A stretch of DNA of 64,000 nucleotides from Rhyacophila brunnea (GCA_022495005.1 JAGYXB010000700.1:186001-250000); one strand, 5' to 3'; positions 1-11,290 are shown, numbered from the stretch's first letter. Notes: generated by a model from the letters alone, not told the origin. Translations and numbers: made by a program.

Positions 1-555
1 TACCTTATTGTTAAGTCAATGATTATTATAACTATAAGGCAAACATTATTCGTAGAATGTTTATTACATTTGAATGGTCAAAGACCATATAACCAGTATA
101 TTTAGAATTATCTTCAAATGTGTTAATCTTGCCCATTTTTTGAATAATAAAATGCCTAATTCTTGTCAAATTTGGAATCACAGAGATTATCAATATAATT
201 GTTTATCGTAAATATTTCACTATAATAATGTTGACATAATTTTTACTAATGGTTTTACAAATGCGTTTAAAAATTAATAAACGTAAAAAATCTTAACACC
301 ACTGCACATGGATGTACTGAAATACGACTATATTCTAAAACACTACATCGAGAGGTTTAAAAGAATACTATTTTATGTAATAAAAATACTTTATGCAGTC
401 ATTAAATGTTTAAAATAAATATAAAGAATAATTAATAAAGCTTCAAAATTATATAAATAGATTATCTACAACGTTTAAGGAATGTCCAGGATCACGCTTT
501 GAAAACACTATAAAACCTCCATTTTGACCTATGCTGAGCACGTGGGCCGTTAATT
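1..555 (-). repeat. Family G repeat, copy 1
   Basis: The reverse complement matches 43225-43755 and 59980-60510 over about 500 bp. All three share a block reading inward from a GCCCACGTGCTCAGC-like end, through GGTCAAAATGGAG, to an end near CTACGAATAATG. It is AT-rich with no ORF. It is a dispersed non-autonomous repeat whose superfamily I cannot name. The copy runs off the left edge of the window. Confidence 0.85.
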
Positions 556-642
556 GTAACAAACGTCTGGGCGCTAGCTACGTATTTATTATTGACATAA
601 TTATGACATTCTTGTACTAATGAAAAATGATTTTTTTTTCAG

Positions 643-801
643 ATTCAAAGAAGATATTCTTCGAAATCTTTGGGATATGTTGAAAAAAATAAACCATTAC
701 AAATTATTATTGGTGCTACTTCGAGTTGAACTTGCGCAACCAGACCCTAGTGACCTCACACGATTGCAGTGGAGAACCAATTGTCTTATTCTCCGAATTT
801 G
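643..801 (+). other. Possible exon or ORF fragment after a strong 3' splice-site-like tract
   Basis: A run of nine T followed by CAG ends at 642, an excellent acceptor-like sequence. Downstream is an open frame of about 52 codons ending in TGA at 799-801, and no internal repeat copy covers it. No family is recognised in any frame. It could be a terminal exon of a host gene, or chance. No branch point or partner exon can be shown, so this is weak. Confidence 0.2.
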
Positions 802-983
802 AATCAGCATTGTATGTGTTTAGCGAATCTAATTTCGCCTTTGTTTATAAATTATAAACCATCAAAATGCTACGACCACCTGGGACGAAAGTAGCAGGTT
901 CTTAATTAATAAAAATATAAATCATTGTAGTCTCAGTTCATTAATCCATGATAAGCAAAGATCTCTGTCACTTGGAAGTAGGG

Positions 984-1700
984 AATCCAATCCCGAGCCA
1001 AAATTCTGATCCCGGGATTTCGGGATTACAATTTGACAACCCCGGGATCCCGGGACTGGTCCCGGGATTGACATTTTTTTCCATTGTTAAAATATAAAAA
1101 TTTTATATTTACAAATAACATTGATAAAATCGGTCAAATATAAATCTAGTATAATTTATACTATTTAAGACATTTATTGTTAATATTTTATACGTTCAAT
1201 CTTGGACGTACATAAGTTTAATGGAGTAAATAATATTGTAATATAAATAATAATGTGAATTTAATATGAGATTGCTGTTTCTGGTAGTAAAGACATAATG
1301 AATGGATTAGCGAGATTTAAAATAGTAAGTAAAGCAAATAATCATGGCGTACTTATGGCCTTTCCGCTTCATAAATCTAATTAGTCAGCCAAATATGAAA
1401 CTGCCGTAAAACGTATGATATCATGGTGGAATTACTTTGTTAAAAGTGCGAAGCATTGTTTTGTTCCAATCTTTCTCATTATTAATAATTTATGTGAAAA
1501 AAATAAAATGAATCGGCAACCTACACATGGGTATAAATCAAACTTCATTGAAACTCAGTTTATTTCTAATGTAGTTATTTTTTATTAAAAGTATTTTTCT
1601 GTTATATTTTCGCTTTTATTTTATTTTCCATAAAAATTGATAAAAAAATCAATCCCGGGATTCATAGGTATCGAAAATAGCTCGGGATCCCGGGATTGGA
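984..1700. mobile_element. TIR element with CCCGGGAT-rich ends
   Basis: The left end AATCCAATCCCGAG is mirrored by CTCGGGATCCCGGGATTGG at 1681-1699. Both ends carry several degenerate CCCGGGATT units, three to four per side, around an AT-rich core without an ORF. A clear target duplication was not found, so the superfamily is open. Confidence 0.6.
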
Positions 1701-1704
1701 AGCT

Positions 1705-2450
1705 ATATTTTAACTTCAGCTAAGGCATGGTCTAAAAAGATCGTGACTAGGCAATGACATTAATATGGACGAATCATCTGGGAATAAAAATGACACTCAC
1801 TTTTTTGTCGGGTCTGCCGAATGGCATAATCTGTTCTAACACCATTACAATAAAGGTGATATTGCTATAAATTCCCGATGCTTTTAGTCGGGTCTGCCGA
1901 ACGGTTCGGTTCGAACATGAACATTGACACTAGAAACACTATTCTAACGCCATTACAATAAAGGTGATATTGCTATAAATTCCCGATGCGTGATATCGCA
2001 TAATGGAAATTGCGTGACGTCTACCTATACATGTGCGAATGTCGCTATGCGTGAATTTAATTGCTAGCTACTGTATTGAGTGCGTTGTCCATTAATAATG
2101 TCATTGTGACTAGGTGATGCACCGATTGTGCAAATGACGCGAGCAGAACGAAATATAATTTGTCATAAAAATTCACATGCGTCCTTTTAATGTCATGTTT
2201 ATTATTATATTCGTAATAATAATAGTATATTCATTGACAAGTTTTCTTTTTCAAGTACATGCGGAACGTTTTTTAGTCATCTTTACACGATTTAAGAATA
2301 TATTCCTCCGACGCCCTCACAAAACAAATTGACGTGCTCACACCTCCCTGTCAGTCTCCAATTGGCGACGACTGCGAAATTTCGTTCCACCTACTGTTGA
2401 AAATTATTTGCCGTTTCACTTATGTATGCTTTTAACCCTCGAAGCTCCCA
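1705..2450 (+). mobile_element. Family C (TTAA-type) copy, interrupted
   Basis: The left part (GGCATGGTCTAAAAAGATCG) and the right part (2106-2440, ending TGCCGTTTCACTTATGTATGC) match the family C copies at 13.6, 20.6, 26 and 28 kb. Between them sits the separate insertion at 1753-2105. The TTAA ends are degraded here. Confidence 0.75.
1753..2105. mobile_element. 353-bp TIR element with a 9-10 bp target duplication, inside family C
   Basis: The TIRs are AATGACATTAATATGGAC and its imperfect complement (GTCCATTAATAATGTCATT). The flanks are GTGACTAGGC at 1743-1752 and GTGACTAGGT at 2106-2115. Removing the insert restores the family C sequence. The duplication length would suit a Mutator-like element, but nothing else proves that. 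It contains an internal direct repeat (1834-1881 and 1942-1989, near identical, starting TTCTAACRCCATTACAA). Confidence 0.75.
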
Positions 2451-2580
2451 CAGTGGAATATAGCAACCACAGAACAGATTAATAAATAGAATTCCTATAT
2501 GCAATAAGCTATACCTCAATACACTAGATTTTGAAGCAGGGTTATGAATGTGTGAGTATCCCACGAAAATGAAGCGCGCA
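2450..2580 (-). repeat. Family L fragment
   Basis: This is the 3' part of family L in reverse orientation (ACAGAACAGATTAATAAATA, then TGTGAGTATCCCACGAAAAT). It matches the ends of the copies at 10.2-10.6 and 29.6-30.0 kb. Confidence 0.65.
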
Positions 2581-2586
2581 TTATAG

Positions 2587-3137
2587 CAGTAGCGAAGGGT
2601 GGAGGTAGGCTGTTAAGATCCGCCATAAATAGTGCACATTAAACTTTGCTAGTACGTATATTTCGTTTTTATTGAACAAGGCTACACTGATGGTGTTGGT
2701 TAGTTTTAAAAACTCAATTAAACCCTGCCTAAACCAAACCATAATAGTTTTCGTATACTTTGGGCGATCCGACTAAAAGAGTGCAAACCTTTTCAGTCAT
2801 ACTAATTATTTGTTTTCGTTGAACTAAGAATACATGGTACAGAAATCGACTTGGTTAGTTCTAAAAAAAATCATTAAGCCCAACCTAAACTAAACCGTAA
2901 TCGATAAAAAATATTCTATCTAAAATATCTAAAATTTGTTCTTTGCATAATTTTAAATAATTTATCGATAAATGTATATTTTTTGACTATTATCTACTAC
3001 GGCTTGGATTAGGAAGGTTGAATTTTAAAAACTAACACACACTAGTCTTAGTTCAATGAAAACAAAATATGTTTGATTGACAAAGTGTGCATTATTTATG
3101 TCAGATCCAAACAGTCTAGCCCCACTATTCGCCACTG
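2587..3137. mobile_element. Family A hAT MITE, complete copy
   Basis: It starts CAGTAGCGAAGGGTGGAGG and ends in a diverged complement with CGCCACTG at 3130-3137. Like other A copies it is semi-palindromic, with two inverted arms of about 200 bp (GATCCGCCATAAATAGTGCA and its complement) and internal RTTAAACCCTGCCTAAACC motifs. No ORF. No intact TSD is visible because the next element inserted at the right end. Confidence 0.8.
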
Positions 3138-3141
3138 CTAG

Positions 3142-3670
3142 AGTTGGGTTTCGGGAATTTCCCGACGGGAATTCTTGAGAAATTTTCAAGATTTTCCATC
3201 CCGAATCTCGAGAATTGAAATTTTTAACATTTCGGGAAATCCCGGATCTCGAGAACTTTTCTCGGGATTCTTAGGAAATATTAATTGAAAAATCGATTTT
3301 CTATATTATGAAAAAAGTGGACAGAAAACACAAAACACAAGACTGATCGGGGCATTTAACACAATTAAGCCAACGTCGACTTAAAATGTGCGCAATTTTT
3401 GCAACATCAGGGAATTTTGTGTCTCAAAAGCGTACGCGATTGACAGTCTGTGTTTTTTGAAATTCCATTTTAATAAGTAATGTTTTGAATTATTTTTGTT
3501 TTCCTACTTCTATTTTGTTTGCCTTCTTAAATAAATTTTAATTCGTCTGTTTTTAGATTTTAGGATTTTTAAGGGTTTTTTTAAATTCCCCAATATCTCG
3601 AGAACTCTCGGGAATTCTTATCTGGAAATCCCGAATCTCGAGATTGAGATTTTCTCGAGAAATACCCAAC
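3142..3670. mobile_element. TIR element with CTCGAGA/CGGGAATT motif clusters
   Basis: The ends are (A)GTTGGGTTTCGGGAA and GAGAAATACCCAAC, flanked by GCTAG on both sides (3137-3141, 3671-3675). Several TCTCGAGA/TCTCGAGAA and CGGGAA(T/A)T units cluster in about 130 bp at each end and are absent from the core. It is inserted at the end of the family A copy. A flank of 5-8 bp could suit a degraded hAT duplication. Confidence 0.65.
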
Positions 3671-3859
3671 GCTAGCCACTGCTACAGGCATATTATTATG
3701 TCGTTGGCGAATGATATATTTTTATGAATATACAGTTAATAGGCATTTGTTTTTTTATTTAGAAAGTAGGCTTTCAATAATCGTCTTCGCCAATGCTGCG
3801 AATAGGATGCCTAATCATTTAGAAACTTTTAACATTTTATACAATGTTCCCCCGTAAGG

Positions 3860-4188
3860 TGGCGTAAGGTTCCCCACGCGCACACCTACCAAAAGTGTCC
3901 GCACACATGTTTTCATCCCCCGCACAGTCCTCACACTGTTTCAATTCGCAAGAAACATTCTCAGTACAATCTCATAGTAGTCCTTATTGTAAAAATATCA
4001 GTTCTTACAGTATTTTTTAAACGGTAAAAGTGTTTGTTGACCTTTATCTTTATTTCCGTTTTTTTTAATTTAGATAGGTACTTCAAAAATTATAATTGTT
4101 AGCGTATAAGTTTTAATGAAAAATTGTATGTCTGTGTTTGTGTGTAAATTTACCGCACCGGGTGACACCAACCCTAGGTACGCCACTG
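3860..4188 (-). mobile_element. hAT-like end, CAGTGGCGTACCTAGGG type
   Basis: The right border reads ACCCTAGGTACGCCACTG (4171-4188), a hAT-style terminus. Upstream is a stretch with CCGCACAGTCCTCACAC, also found reversed at 37.17 kb in the family O copy. The left end is not defined. Confidence 0.45.
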
Positions 4189-4204
4189 CTCAGATGCGTT
4201 GATG

Positions 4205-4640
4205 ATCCGCACACACAATATAAAAAATAATTACAAGATAAAAAGAACAACGTTATATACAACGTTTTTAAATTCTGTTGAACCATATAAACCTGACTTG
4301 ACTAGTTTAAACGATCAAAAAAAATGTATACTTGACATCTCATATTGATTTCGATAGTAACGCACGTATATATTAATAATTTAGTTGCTAGGACCCCAGA
4401 CCCCTAGCAACCAATAATGGTGTCGAAATATCTTTTCATACAAAACAGAATTAACTTAAAATGAATTCAATTCTACTTAAAGATGGCTAAAAGTAATAAA
4501 AAATGCATTGGCATCGTGTTCTGATATATTCTAAGAGTTTCAAATGTCTAGCTAGTCGGGAAGTTAGTTAAAAATCGATTGCAAGATTTGTACCGGACAA
4601 ATAATAAGAATACGAGCTAAGTAAAACGTTGTAAAATAGA
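4205..4640 (+). repeat. Family H repeat, copy 1
   Basis: It is near identical over about 430 bp to 39275-39715, 52865-53300 and the reverse of 41500-41930. Landmarks are ACAACGTTTTTAAATT near the left, TTAGTTGCTAGG in the middle and AGCTAGTCGGGAAGTTAGTT plus AAAACGTTGTAAAA at the right. The ends are short inverted repeats (ACAACGTTTT/AAAACGTTGT). Non-autonomous DNA element likely; no ORF. Confidence 0.85.
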
Positions 4641-5204
4641 GGGAAAGTTGATTATAATATACAATATTTAATAGAAAATCTACAAATGAGTCCGTGGGTA
4701 CACGCAGGTTATCTCTGACATATAAATTTAATAATCATCCGCGACACACGTTATCTTTTCGGTGTGTGAATTATAGACAAAAATTCATAAATTATATTTG
4801 ACATGGGAATACAAAGTTATGCATCACTGGATTAATTGATTCGCAATAATGGTCTATGGTTGGCCATAAACAGAATATAATAATTTATAGATTCCCCACA
4901 CGGCGCTCCGTCCATCGACCCAACCCCCGCATCCGGTCATTAGCGGAAGTCAAGCAATTATAAAAATGCAACACGTAGTTGTTTTTCGTACTGCGTCCGC
5001 CATCATAATGAATTTCTGCTAATCAAATAATACACCGGACATGCGGTCATTATTGCATAAGTCTAGTGGGAAAACAAGCGTTACGATACGCCAAAATTGG
5101 TACCTATAGTTTGTTGAAATGAACGGTGTTTTGGTAAAGTTTACTTTCCAAATATTATTGCATCGCATGGAAAACAACCAGATTGACACCAGATCATTGG
5201 ATAC
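4641..5204. other. Unassigned AT-rich sequence
   Basis: I see no second copy in the window, no coding signal and no splice signals here. Confidence 0.5.
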
Positions 5205-5300
5205 CAGTGGCGAAGGGTGACTTTTGGAAAGAGGTATGCAGTGGAGATTAAAGAAAAAGGGCACACTTGTCAGGTATACTTACGGGAAATAAGACGATAT
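5205..5300 (+). mobile_element. Family O end fragment
   Basis: It begins CAGTGGCGAAGGGTGACTTT and continues through ATACTTACGGGAAATAAG. It matches 14640-14720 and the reverse at 37240-37337. The first 15 bases resemble family A, but the interior differs, so I treat O as a separate hAT-like family. Confidence 0.65.
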
Positions 5301-6290
5301 CACTACTGATGTACACACTAATGTCAACGTCACACTAAGACTAAATCGATGAAATTTAAATAGCTCACTGACGATATAGAATTCAGCAATGAATATAAAC
5401 TATGTACTTACCTATTTTCCTATACCTACACGTAACATACGCCTAAAAATATTATATCATCGGTAAATATAGCGGTATCAACAGCTCAAAATGACAAACA
5501 ACGAAACAAAAAAATAATATACTTATATTATGTTAGTCTATGACTGAATTAACTGATAAATAATAATCACGACATAAAATTATTAATTAATTTTAAAAAT
5601 ATTCTATCTTTATATGAAGTGATTGAACCTATTTTTTAATTATAGCATTATTAATTATTATTTGAATAAAGCGCCAAAGCAGCAGACGTCGACACTAAAT
5701 ATATCCGGAGATAAGCTTTGCCTTATACGCTTATAGATTCGTATGAATAAAACCAGACTACCCGATGCCCTTGAGACGGAGTTCGTAGAATAAGCTCGCC
5801 AAATTCATTTCGAGTGATTATCCCATATTTTTCCACACTCGAAATCGGTAGGTAGCTTGTTACTCCACACCCGTTAGCTATTTCAGTTCCCATTAATTCA
5901 GTGTTCCCTGTGTACGGTCATCTTGAAACATATTTAATACCACACCCATTAAATACGTATAATATAGCATTAATATACTAAATAGGTTTCTCTAGTGTAG
6001 GTATACCTATGTTATTCATTTATTGCACAAAACGTTTTATCTGGGAATGGTTGATTTTTCGACCGAAAGGCTAGACGGAAAATTAATTAAATGCTTATAC
6101 AATGGAGTTTTTAACAAATAAGGCAGTTTCTTATGAATCAATTGGGAATGTTGGGATTTCCAATTAATCGCTTCCCTTTGGGATGCCTTTTCAATAAAAG
6201 AGTAAATAAAAAATCAACCTCTGAGAATTCAGGTAGTGTTGCGTCCGAACGGAAAAATATATTACATGTGTTTGTTGGTACATATATTAC
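5301..6290. other. Unassigned sequence with a small family L scrap
   Basis: Only 5862-5920 is assigned. It carries ATTTCAGTTCCCATTA, the family L start in reverse. The rest has no copy, ORF or signal that I can support. Confidence 0.4.
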
Positions 6291-7074
6291 GCCGAATGTG
6301 TGAAATTGCGTATTACATAAAATCGGCAAAATTTTGACTATTTCATGAAAAATGTAAGCACGTTGCTTTATTCTTGAATTAGGCAAAATATATGCCGAAT
6401 GCGTGAATTCAGCAGTATTTTTTTCTGCCTAGTTCATGCATTGGGCAAATTAGATAGTAGCGCTACGGTGGTGTTTTTTGCAACTAAACCAAATGTGTCA
6501 AATGCTCATGCATTGGTCAAAATAGATGGTCGCGCTCCGGTGGTGTTTTTTGCAATTAATCAAACTAACCAAATGTGTCAAATGTCATTGATTATATAAA
6601 AATATACCAATCAATAACTACAATGACGTTAATTTATCTATTTACTATGCCTAAAAAATCTAGAACTATAATATGATAACGGAAGAATTTTATTAAAAGG
6701 CATTGTCGCGATTTGATTCGTGCTTGGGTCTCAAGCAATGGTCGATATTTGTTTGTGATAGTATGATTTGATAGTTTGTTGGCACTTGTTAGCTAACCTC
6801 AAAACGAACATTCAGTTGAATTCAGAATTAAAAAACCTAACCTAACCTAATAATTATATTATATTATGTCCAATTATAACTAATAAAACCATCCGTATTA
6901 AATTTACTTTTTCTACTGTCATGTTGACAGCTGTTTAAGAATTCCATACCCTGTCAAATTCACGCACTCGGCAGATAAATTGCCTAATTCATGAATAATG
7001 CAAGCCCGTTGTCTTATTCATGAATTAAGCAAAATATTACCGATTTCGTGTAATACGCAATTTCACACATTCGG
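6291..7074. mobile_element. Long-TIR element, 784 bp
   Basis: The first 125 bp (starting GCCGAATGTGTGAAATTGCG) are the diverged reverse complement of the last 125 bp (ending CGCAATTTCACACATTCGG). The core holds a tandem direct repeat: 6434-6507 and 6508-6588 both start CATGCATTGG and contain GGTGGTGTTTTTTGCAA. It also holds three CCTAA units at 6836-6850. No TSD or transposase was found. Confidence 0.7.
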
Positions 7075-7283
7075 TGGAAGACATACAAGAAGCTCACTAT
7101 TTATTTTGCCGTCTGACTAGAACACGACAATCAGGCGCGCAAACAGAAAACATATTTGAGGGGGGGTTATTTTGAAATAATCTCCTTAATATTTTTTTAT
7201 TGATTTTTATGGTGGCGAGATGGAGCGGGGTTGACAAAACCTGACTTCAACGTTTACCCCACCCGCGGAAACTCTACTTTTTC

Positions 7284-7400
7284 GGATACATTCCCCATAC
7301 CCAGGCACTCCGCGCTATGAGTCTAGCAATAAACATCTACGACCTGTTGGGAGCTGTCGCATCCACAAGTGCTTATCAATTACGCGTGGCTTACCGGTCA
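7284..7400 (+). repeat. Short repeat shared with 28975-29085
   Basis: Both stretches share a diverged block (TTCCCATAYCCAGRCACTCC, then CTGTCGCATCCA and GCGTGGCTTA). The family is unassigned and the ends are unclear. Confidence 0.5.
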
Positions 7401-7526
7401 TATTTATTGGAATTTGTGTGAATTTGCGTGCTTCCCTTCCCTTCCCTTATTTGGCTGTTTTTAATAATAAGAGTAAATAATAGCACAATATGAAATACAA
7501 CCTTTAGTGAACAAACAACGATTTGA

Positions 7527-7759
7527 TGCATATCGTCACCTTACTATTAACACCTCGTAAGTCCGATATTATGAAAAAATGAAGTTTGTTCGACAAAATG
7601 TAAACAAAAAAACATTTTAAATCTCGGTTCTCTAGACTAGTATGCTGTCTATCTATCGACAGATTTTAAAGACAAGTCTCGTGGTTTCAAACATGGAATT
7701 AAAACCTCGTATTTCACAACCAGTGTGAGGAGGTTTTAATAGTAAGGTGACGATATGCA
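7527..7759. mobile_element. Small TIR element, 233 bp
   Basis: TIR of about 24 bp: TGCATATCGTCACCTTACTA at the left and its exact complement at 7740-7759, extending inward to TTAA. The core is AT-rich and non-coding. No TSD could be assigned. Confidence 0.65.
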
Positions 7760-7812
7760 CTACCTACACAATTTCGATATTCAAGATTCTGGATATCTAT
7801 TATCGAAATAAC

Positions 7813-8087
7813 CTAGGGGCGGCAGGTTATATGAAAGTATGGTGAAGCAGGCAAGTATGGTGAAAAAGTATGGTGAGGCAGGCTGGTAATCAATTTGCGG
7901 CAAAATTTCCACGTTAACATTATATTATATAGGTACATTATAATGACCAAAGTAAATCCTCCGTGATGCCCTGTTTTTTTTTATCGCGTCGCTATTTCTC
8001 GTAAGTTGACGGCTATTGTTGGCCTGCTTCATTCAGCTGAATGATAAAGCCGATTTATTGCCCCTCTTTCTATTTAATATCTCTATG
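7813..8087 (+). mobile_element. Family J MITE, copy 1 (8-bp TSD)
   Basis: It starts CTAGGGGCGGCAGGTTAT and ends TTTAATATCTCTATG. It is flanked by GAAATAAC (7805-7812) and GAAATGAC (8088-8095), a 7-of-8 match. It aligns along its length with 8736-8995. It contains short repeated AGTATGGTGAAGCAGGC units. The 8-bp duplication suggests hAT, although the two ends are only weakly complementary. Confidence 0.75.
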
Positions 8088-8095
8088 GAAATGAC

Positions 8096-8570
8096 ATAAT
8101 AATGTAAACAAAATACGGCCAATTGAATACGTACACATATATACCGGCAGCGTAACTATCGAGTCTTGGCGACCGGTCGAAATATACCACGCCGTGTGGA
8201 CGAAACACTTTCAACGCAAACGTAGACAGTCTATAAAGAATAAAAAGGATTTTGTCGGAGATTTTTTACAGGTATGTAACAGGTAGACGAAAAAATAAAT
8301 AATAAAGTCAACATATGAGCGAAGCATTGTGATGTCGCTAACAAGAAAATTAGTCACATCTTTCTCGCCGGGAACAAGTTTTGCTCTTTTTAATTTTATT
8401 TTTACGCCTTTGTCCGGCAAGGGTTGATCGCTGCGGCCACTTGGCTTTGATGAATATATTTTTAACGAGAAGTGGAGGTTGGTGTATTTTAATTATATAC
8501 TCATCAATAGGATTTTGTGTATCAAAGATAATGATTATTAGTACACACCGATCAAAAGAAAAATCTTTCA
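8096..8570. other. Unassigned sequence
   Basis: No matching copy or supported gene. The open frames here (for example 8381-8596) have no family resemblance and run into the next transposon. Confidence 0.4.
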
Positions 8571-8735
8571 CTGTAGAGCAGCGATTTCCAAACTAAGGGG
8601 CGCGCCTCCCTGGGGAGGTGCGGACTGTTGCAAAGGGAGGTGCGAAAAGATTAACACAATAATGTAGCCACAGGGTCCACAGGTTTGCAGTTTGCAAGTG
8701 CATAGTTTATAAAATGGCAGTTAGTTATAAACTAC

Positions 8736-8995
8736 CTAGGGGTGGCAGGTTATAAGAAAGTATGGTGAAGCAGGCTGGTATGGTGAAAAAGTATGGTGAG
8801 GCGGGTTGGTAAACAAGTCGCGACAAAGCTTCAACTTTAAGGGTACGTATGACCAAAGTAAATCCTCAGTGATGCCCTGAATTTTTTTTTATCCCGTCGC
8901 TATTTCTCGTAAGTTATCGGCTATTGTTGGCCTGCTTCATTCAGTTGTATGAGAAAGCCGATTCCTTGCCCCTCTTTTTATTTAATATCTCTATG
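8736..8995 (+). mobile_element. Family J MITE, copy 2, nested (perfect TSD)
   Basis: It starts CTAGGGGTGGCAGGTTAT and ends TTTAATATCTCTATG. TAAACTAC occurs at both 8728-8735 and 8996-9003. It lies inside the 8579-9689 hAT and is therefore younger. Confidence 0.85.
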
Positions 8996-9094
8996 TAAAC
9001 TACATAAAAAAACATTCCTATAAAAGTTAGGTTGTTTGCAAAGCTGTATGAAGATATGGAGACTAATTTTATTATACCTCTTTTCTATACTATT

Positions 9095-9235
9095 GTGCAT
9101 GGCCATCACACGAGGGAGGCTGACAGGGCTCCAGCCTGGGGCCCGGCGTTACGGGTCGATCAGTTAAGTGAGATAACACACACCACAAATTCGTTATATT
9201 AGTTTTAAAAAAGTCGCCTGCGGTGCTGTTTCGGT
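9095..9235 (-). repeat. Family D fragment, reverse
   Basis: It contains CATGGCCATCACACGAGGG, GGGGCCCGGCGTTACGGGTC and AAAGTCGCCTGCGGTGCTGT. These correspond to the right half of family D (compare 34.8-34.9 and 45.40-45.52 kb). Truncated. Confidence 0.6.
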
Positions 9236-9782
9236 TACAGAATATTAACATTGTACAATACCTATGTGTGCCCGTGTGATACAATTTGATGTGATTGTGT
9301 GGTGTGTGTGATTGATGATAATACACATGTAGAATTTTATTTTATAATTACATATTTGTAATGTATTTCCTGACTAATAAGTAATAAGAATGGCTATATG
9401 GAAACAAAAACCTTTGTTCAATTTTGGTTGAATCGAACCGAAGAATAATATAATACTTTGTCAAGAAAAACAATGCAAATAGGTACTGCTACCTGCTACT
9501 ATTCGTAACATTATACTTATGCGAAACGGAATTTTCTGTATTAGATGCAATGAAATCCATATATCGAGCTCGTTTAGTAGAAAAAAGCACTTTAGTGTAA
9601 AAATGTATTTAATGAAATAAAGGGGGAGGTCGCCAAGATTAGATTGTTTTAAAAGGGAGGTGTAGTAACGTAAAGTTTGGAAACCACTGCTGTAGAGCGT
9701 AGACAGAGCTTGTATATTATTATGAAAGTGTAGTGTAGGTAGTATCTATCATACAAGAAACCTCTTTCCCAGCCGTCTAGGG

Positions 9783-9900
9783 CAGTCTTTCCCAACTTTT
9801 TTACACCTGCGGTTCGGTGAAAATATGAGAAATATTTTGCGGACCGCAAACACAAAATAAAAACTAATATTTATGTAATGTGTATTTTGTTTATTACATT
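9783..9900 (+). mobile_element. hAT-like terminus
   Basis: CAGTCTTTCCCAACTTTTTT followed by GCGGTTCGGTGAAA and GCGGACCGCAAA has the style of hAT ends. No matching right end was found, so this is a fragment. Confidence 0.4.
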
Positions 9901-10234
9901 TTAAATCTTTTATTATAAGATTGGAGTTAAAGGCCCCACCAAACCACATCCGGGCTTAATCGGGCGTATCACGTGACCCTACGTTTGGATGTAATGTATC
10001 CGGAGCAGTTACCCAAGACTGAGGTCGATATGCAACCAAATGTGCTGTAACTGAATTTACGTAACTTTAAGTTAAGAGTCCCCGTGGGAGAGAGAACCAC
10101 GCCAAGGCAAAATTGTAGTACCTAAGTAATCAAAGTTAATTAATGCAGAACTGCTGAATAGTCCAAGTGAAGAGATCTCCACGTTTCCAATTTGACACCG
10201 CAAATTTTCTAAATGCAACAAAATCGGCCTTTGT

Positions 10235-10570
10235 GGCGACCAGGTCAGAAATAATGGTAACTGAAATACCTAACGGGTGTAGAGTAACAGGCAACCAATC
10301 TCCAGCGTGGAAGAATGTGGGATAAACTTAAACACGTGTCAAGAATACGTATTTCTAAGCTTCTGACAACTGCTCTCGGTTTATACACTGACGCACATTC
10401 AATATTGGTGTATTTGAAGGTTGCAACACACACTATTGCACATCTATAATATGCGTTTCATTTTCGTAGGACACTCACACATTCAAAACCCTGCGTCAGT
10501 AGTGTATTGGGATATACCTATATAGCCTATCGGAATTCTATTTAATAATCTGTTCTGTGGTTCCCTCATT
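10235..10570 (+). repeat. Family L repeat
   Basis: It matches 13001-13302 (reverse), 29640-29960, 45975-46620 and 46705-46945. Shared blocks are ACTGAAATACCTAACGGGTG, ACACGTGTCAAGAATACG, ACAACTGCTCTCGGTTTA and TTCATTTTCGTAGGACAC. About 330 bp, no ORF; ends not resolved. At 10566-10612 it abuts a CATTCGCCGCC...ACGTCACTG end that recurs at 27.65 and 49.66 kb. Confidence 0.75.
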
Positions 10571-10974
10571 CGCCGCCCCTATGCAACACATGACCTGCTT
10601 ATGGTACGTCACTGTGTTTTACCAAATTTGAATTAAATAATAAAATACCAGACCAAATAACACAATGCAGACGTGCATGGAATAAAAAAACAATAAAAAA
10701 ATAGAACAACATTCCTGCAGTGTGTTTGATGATTGTGTGTGTTTTTTTTTTCATTATTATTTTTAATGTCTTTTGTCATTTGCGTTCCGAAAAGTGAGAG
10801 AATTGTGTGAAAAAGAAACCTCTCACAAGAGGCAAGTTGATGTTTATCTATGGTTAAAAATCAAATATGTGGGGTTGCCAACAATCGGGTTGCGAGACGT
10901 GTCTGTATTAACTTACTAAAGCTCCGATTACACTAACTGACTTTCAAGTCGATTGCCTTTCCGATGGTATGAGC

Positions 10975-11290
10975 CAGTGGCGAAGGATGGTGCTAGGTTG
11001 TGAAGATACGCCCTAAATAGTCGACACTAAACTTTGTCAGTCATACGTATTTGTTTTCATTGAAATAAAATTACATTTTACAGATCGTTTTAGTTAGTTT
11101 TTAAAATTCAATTAAACCCTGCCTAATCCAAGCCAGATAATAGTCAAAAAATACTCGTCTATCTATAAAATATCTAAAATTATGCAATTAAATCATACAT
11201 AACTTATATTTTATAGATAGAATAATATCTTTTATCTATTATAGTCTGGTTTAGGCAAGATTTAATGAATTTTAAAAAATGAACCAAGAA
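10975..11290 (+). mobile_element. Family A hAT MITE, right end lost
   Basis: It starts CAGTGGCGAAGGATGG and follows family A through AAACTTTGTCAGTCATACG and TTAAACCCTGCCTAATCC into the core. The right arm and CGCCACTG end are absent. Confidence 0.75.

Larger units (their letters stand above)
8579..9689. mobile_element. hAT element, 1111 bp, perfect 8-bp TSD
   Basis: The ends are CAGCGATTTCCAAAC and GTTTGGAAACCACTG, with an AAGGGAGGTG motif just inside both. It is flanked by CTGTAGAG at 8571-8578 and 9690-9697. It carries nested insertions: family J at 8736-8995 and a family D fragment near 9095-9235. There is no transposase frame, so it is a non-autonomous or internally deleted hAT. Confidence 0.88.

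Noticed and set aside
6836..6850. Insect telomere repeat (CCTAA)3
   Set aside because: Only three units, inside a TIR element; not a telomere or a meaningful interstitial tract.
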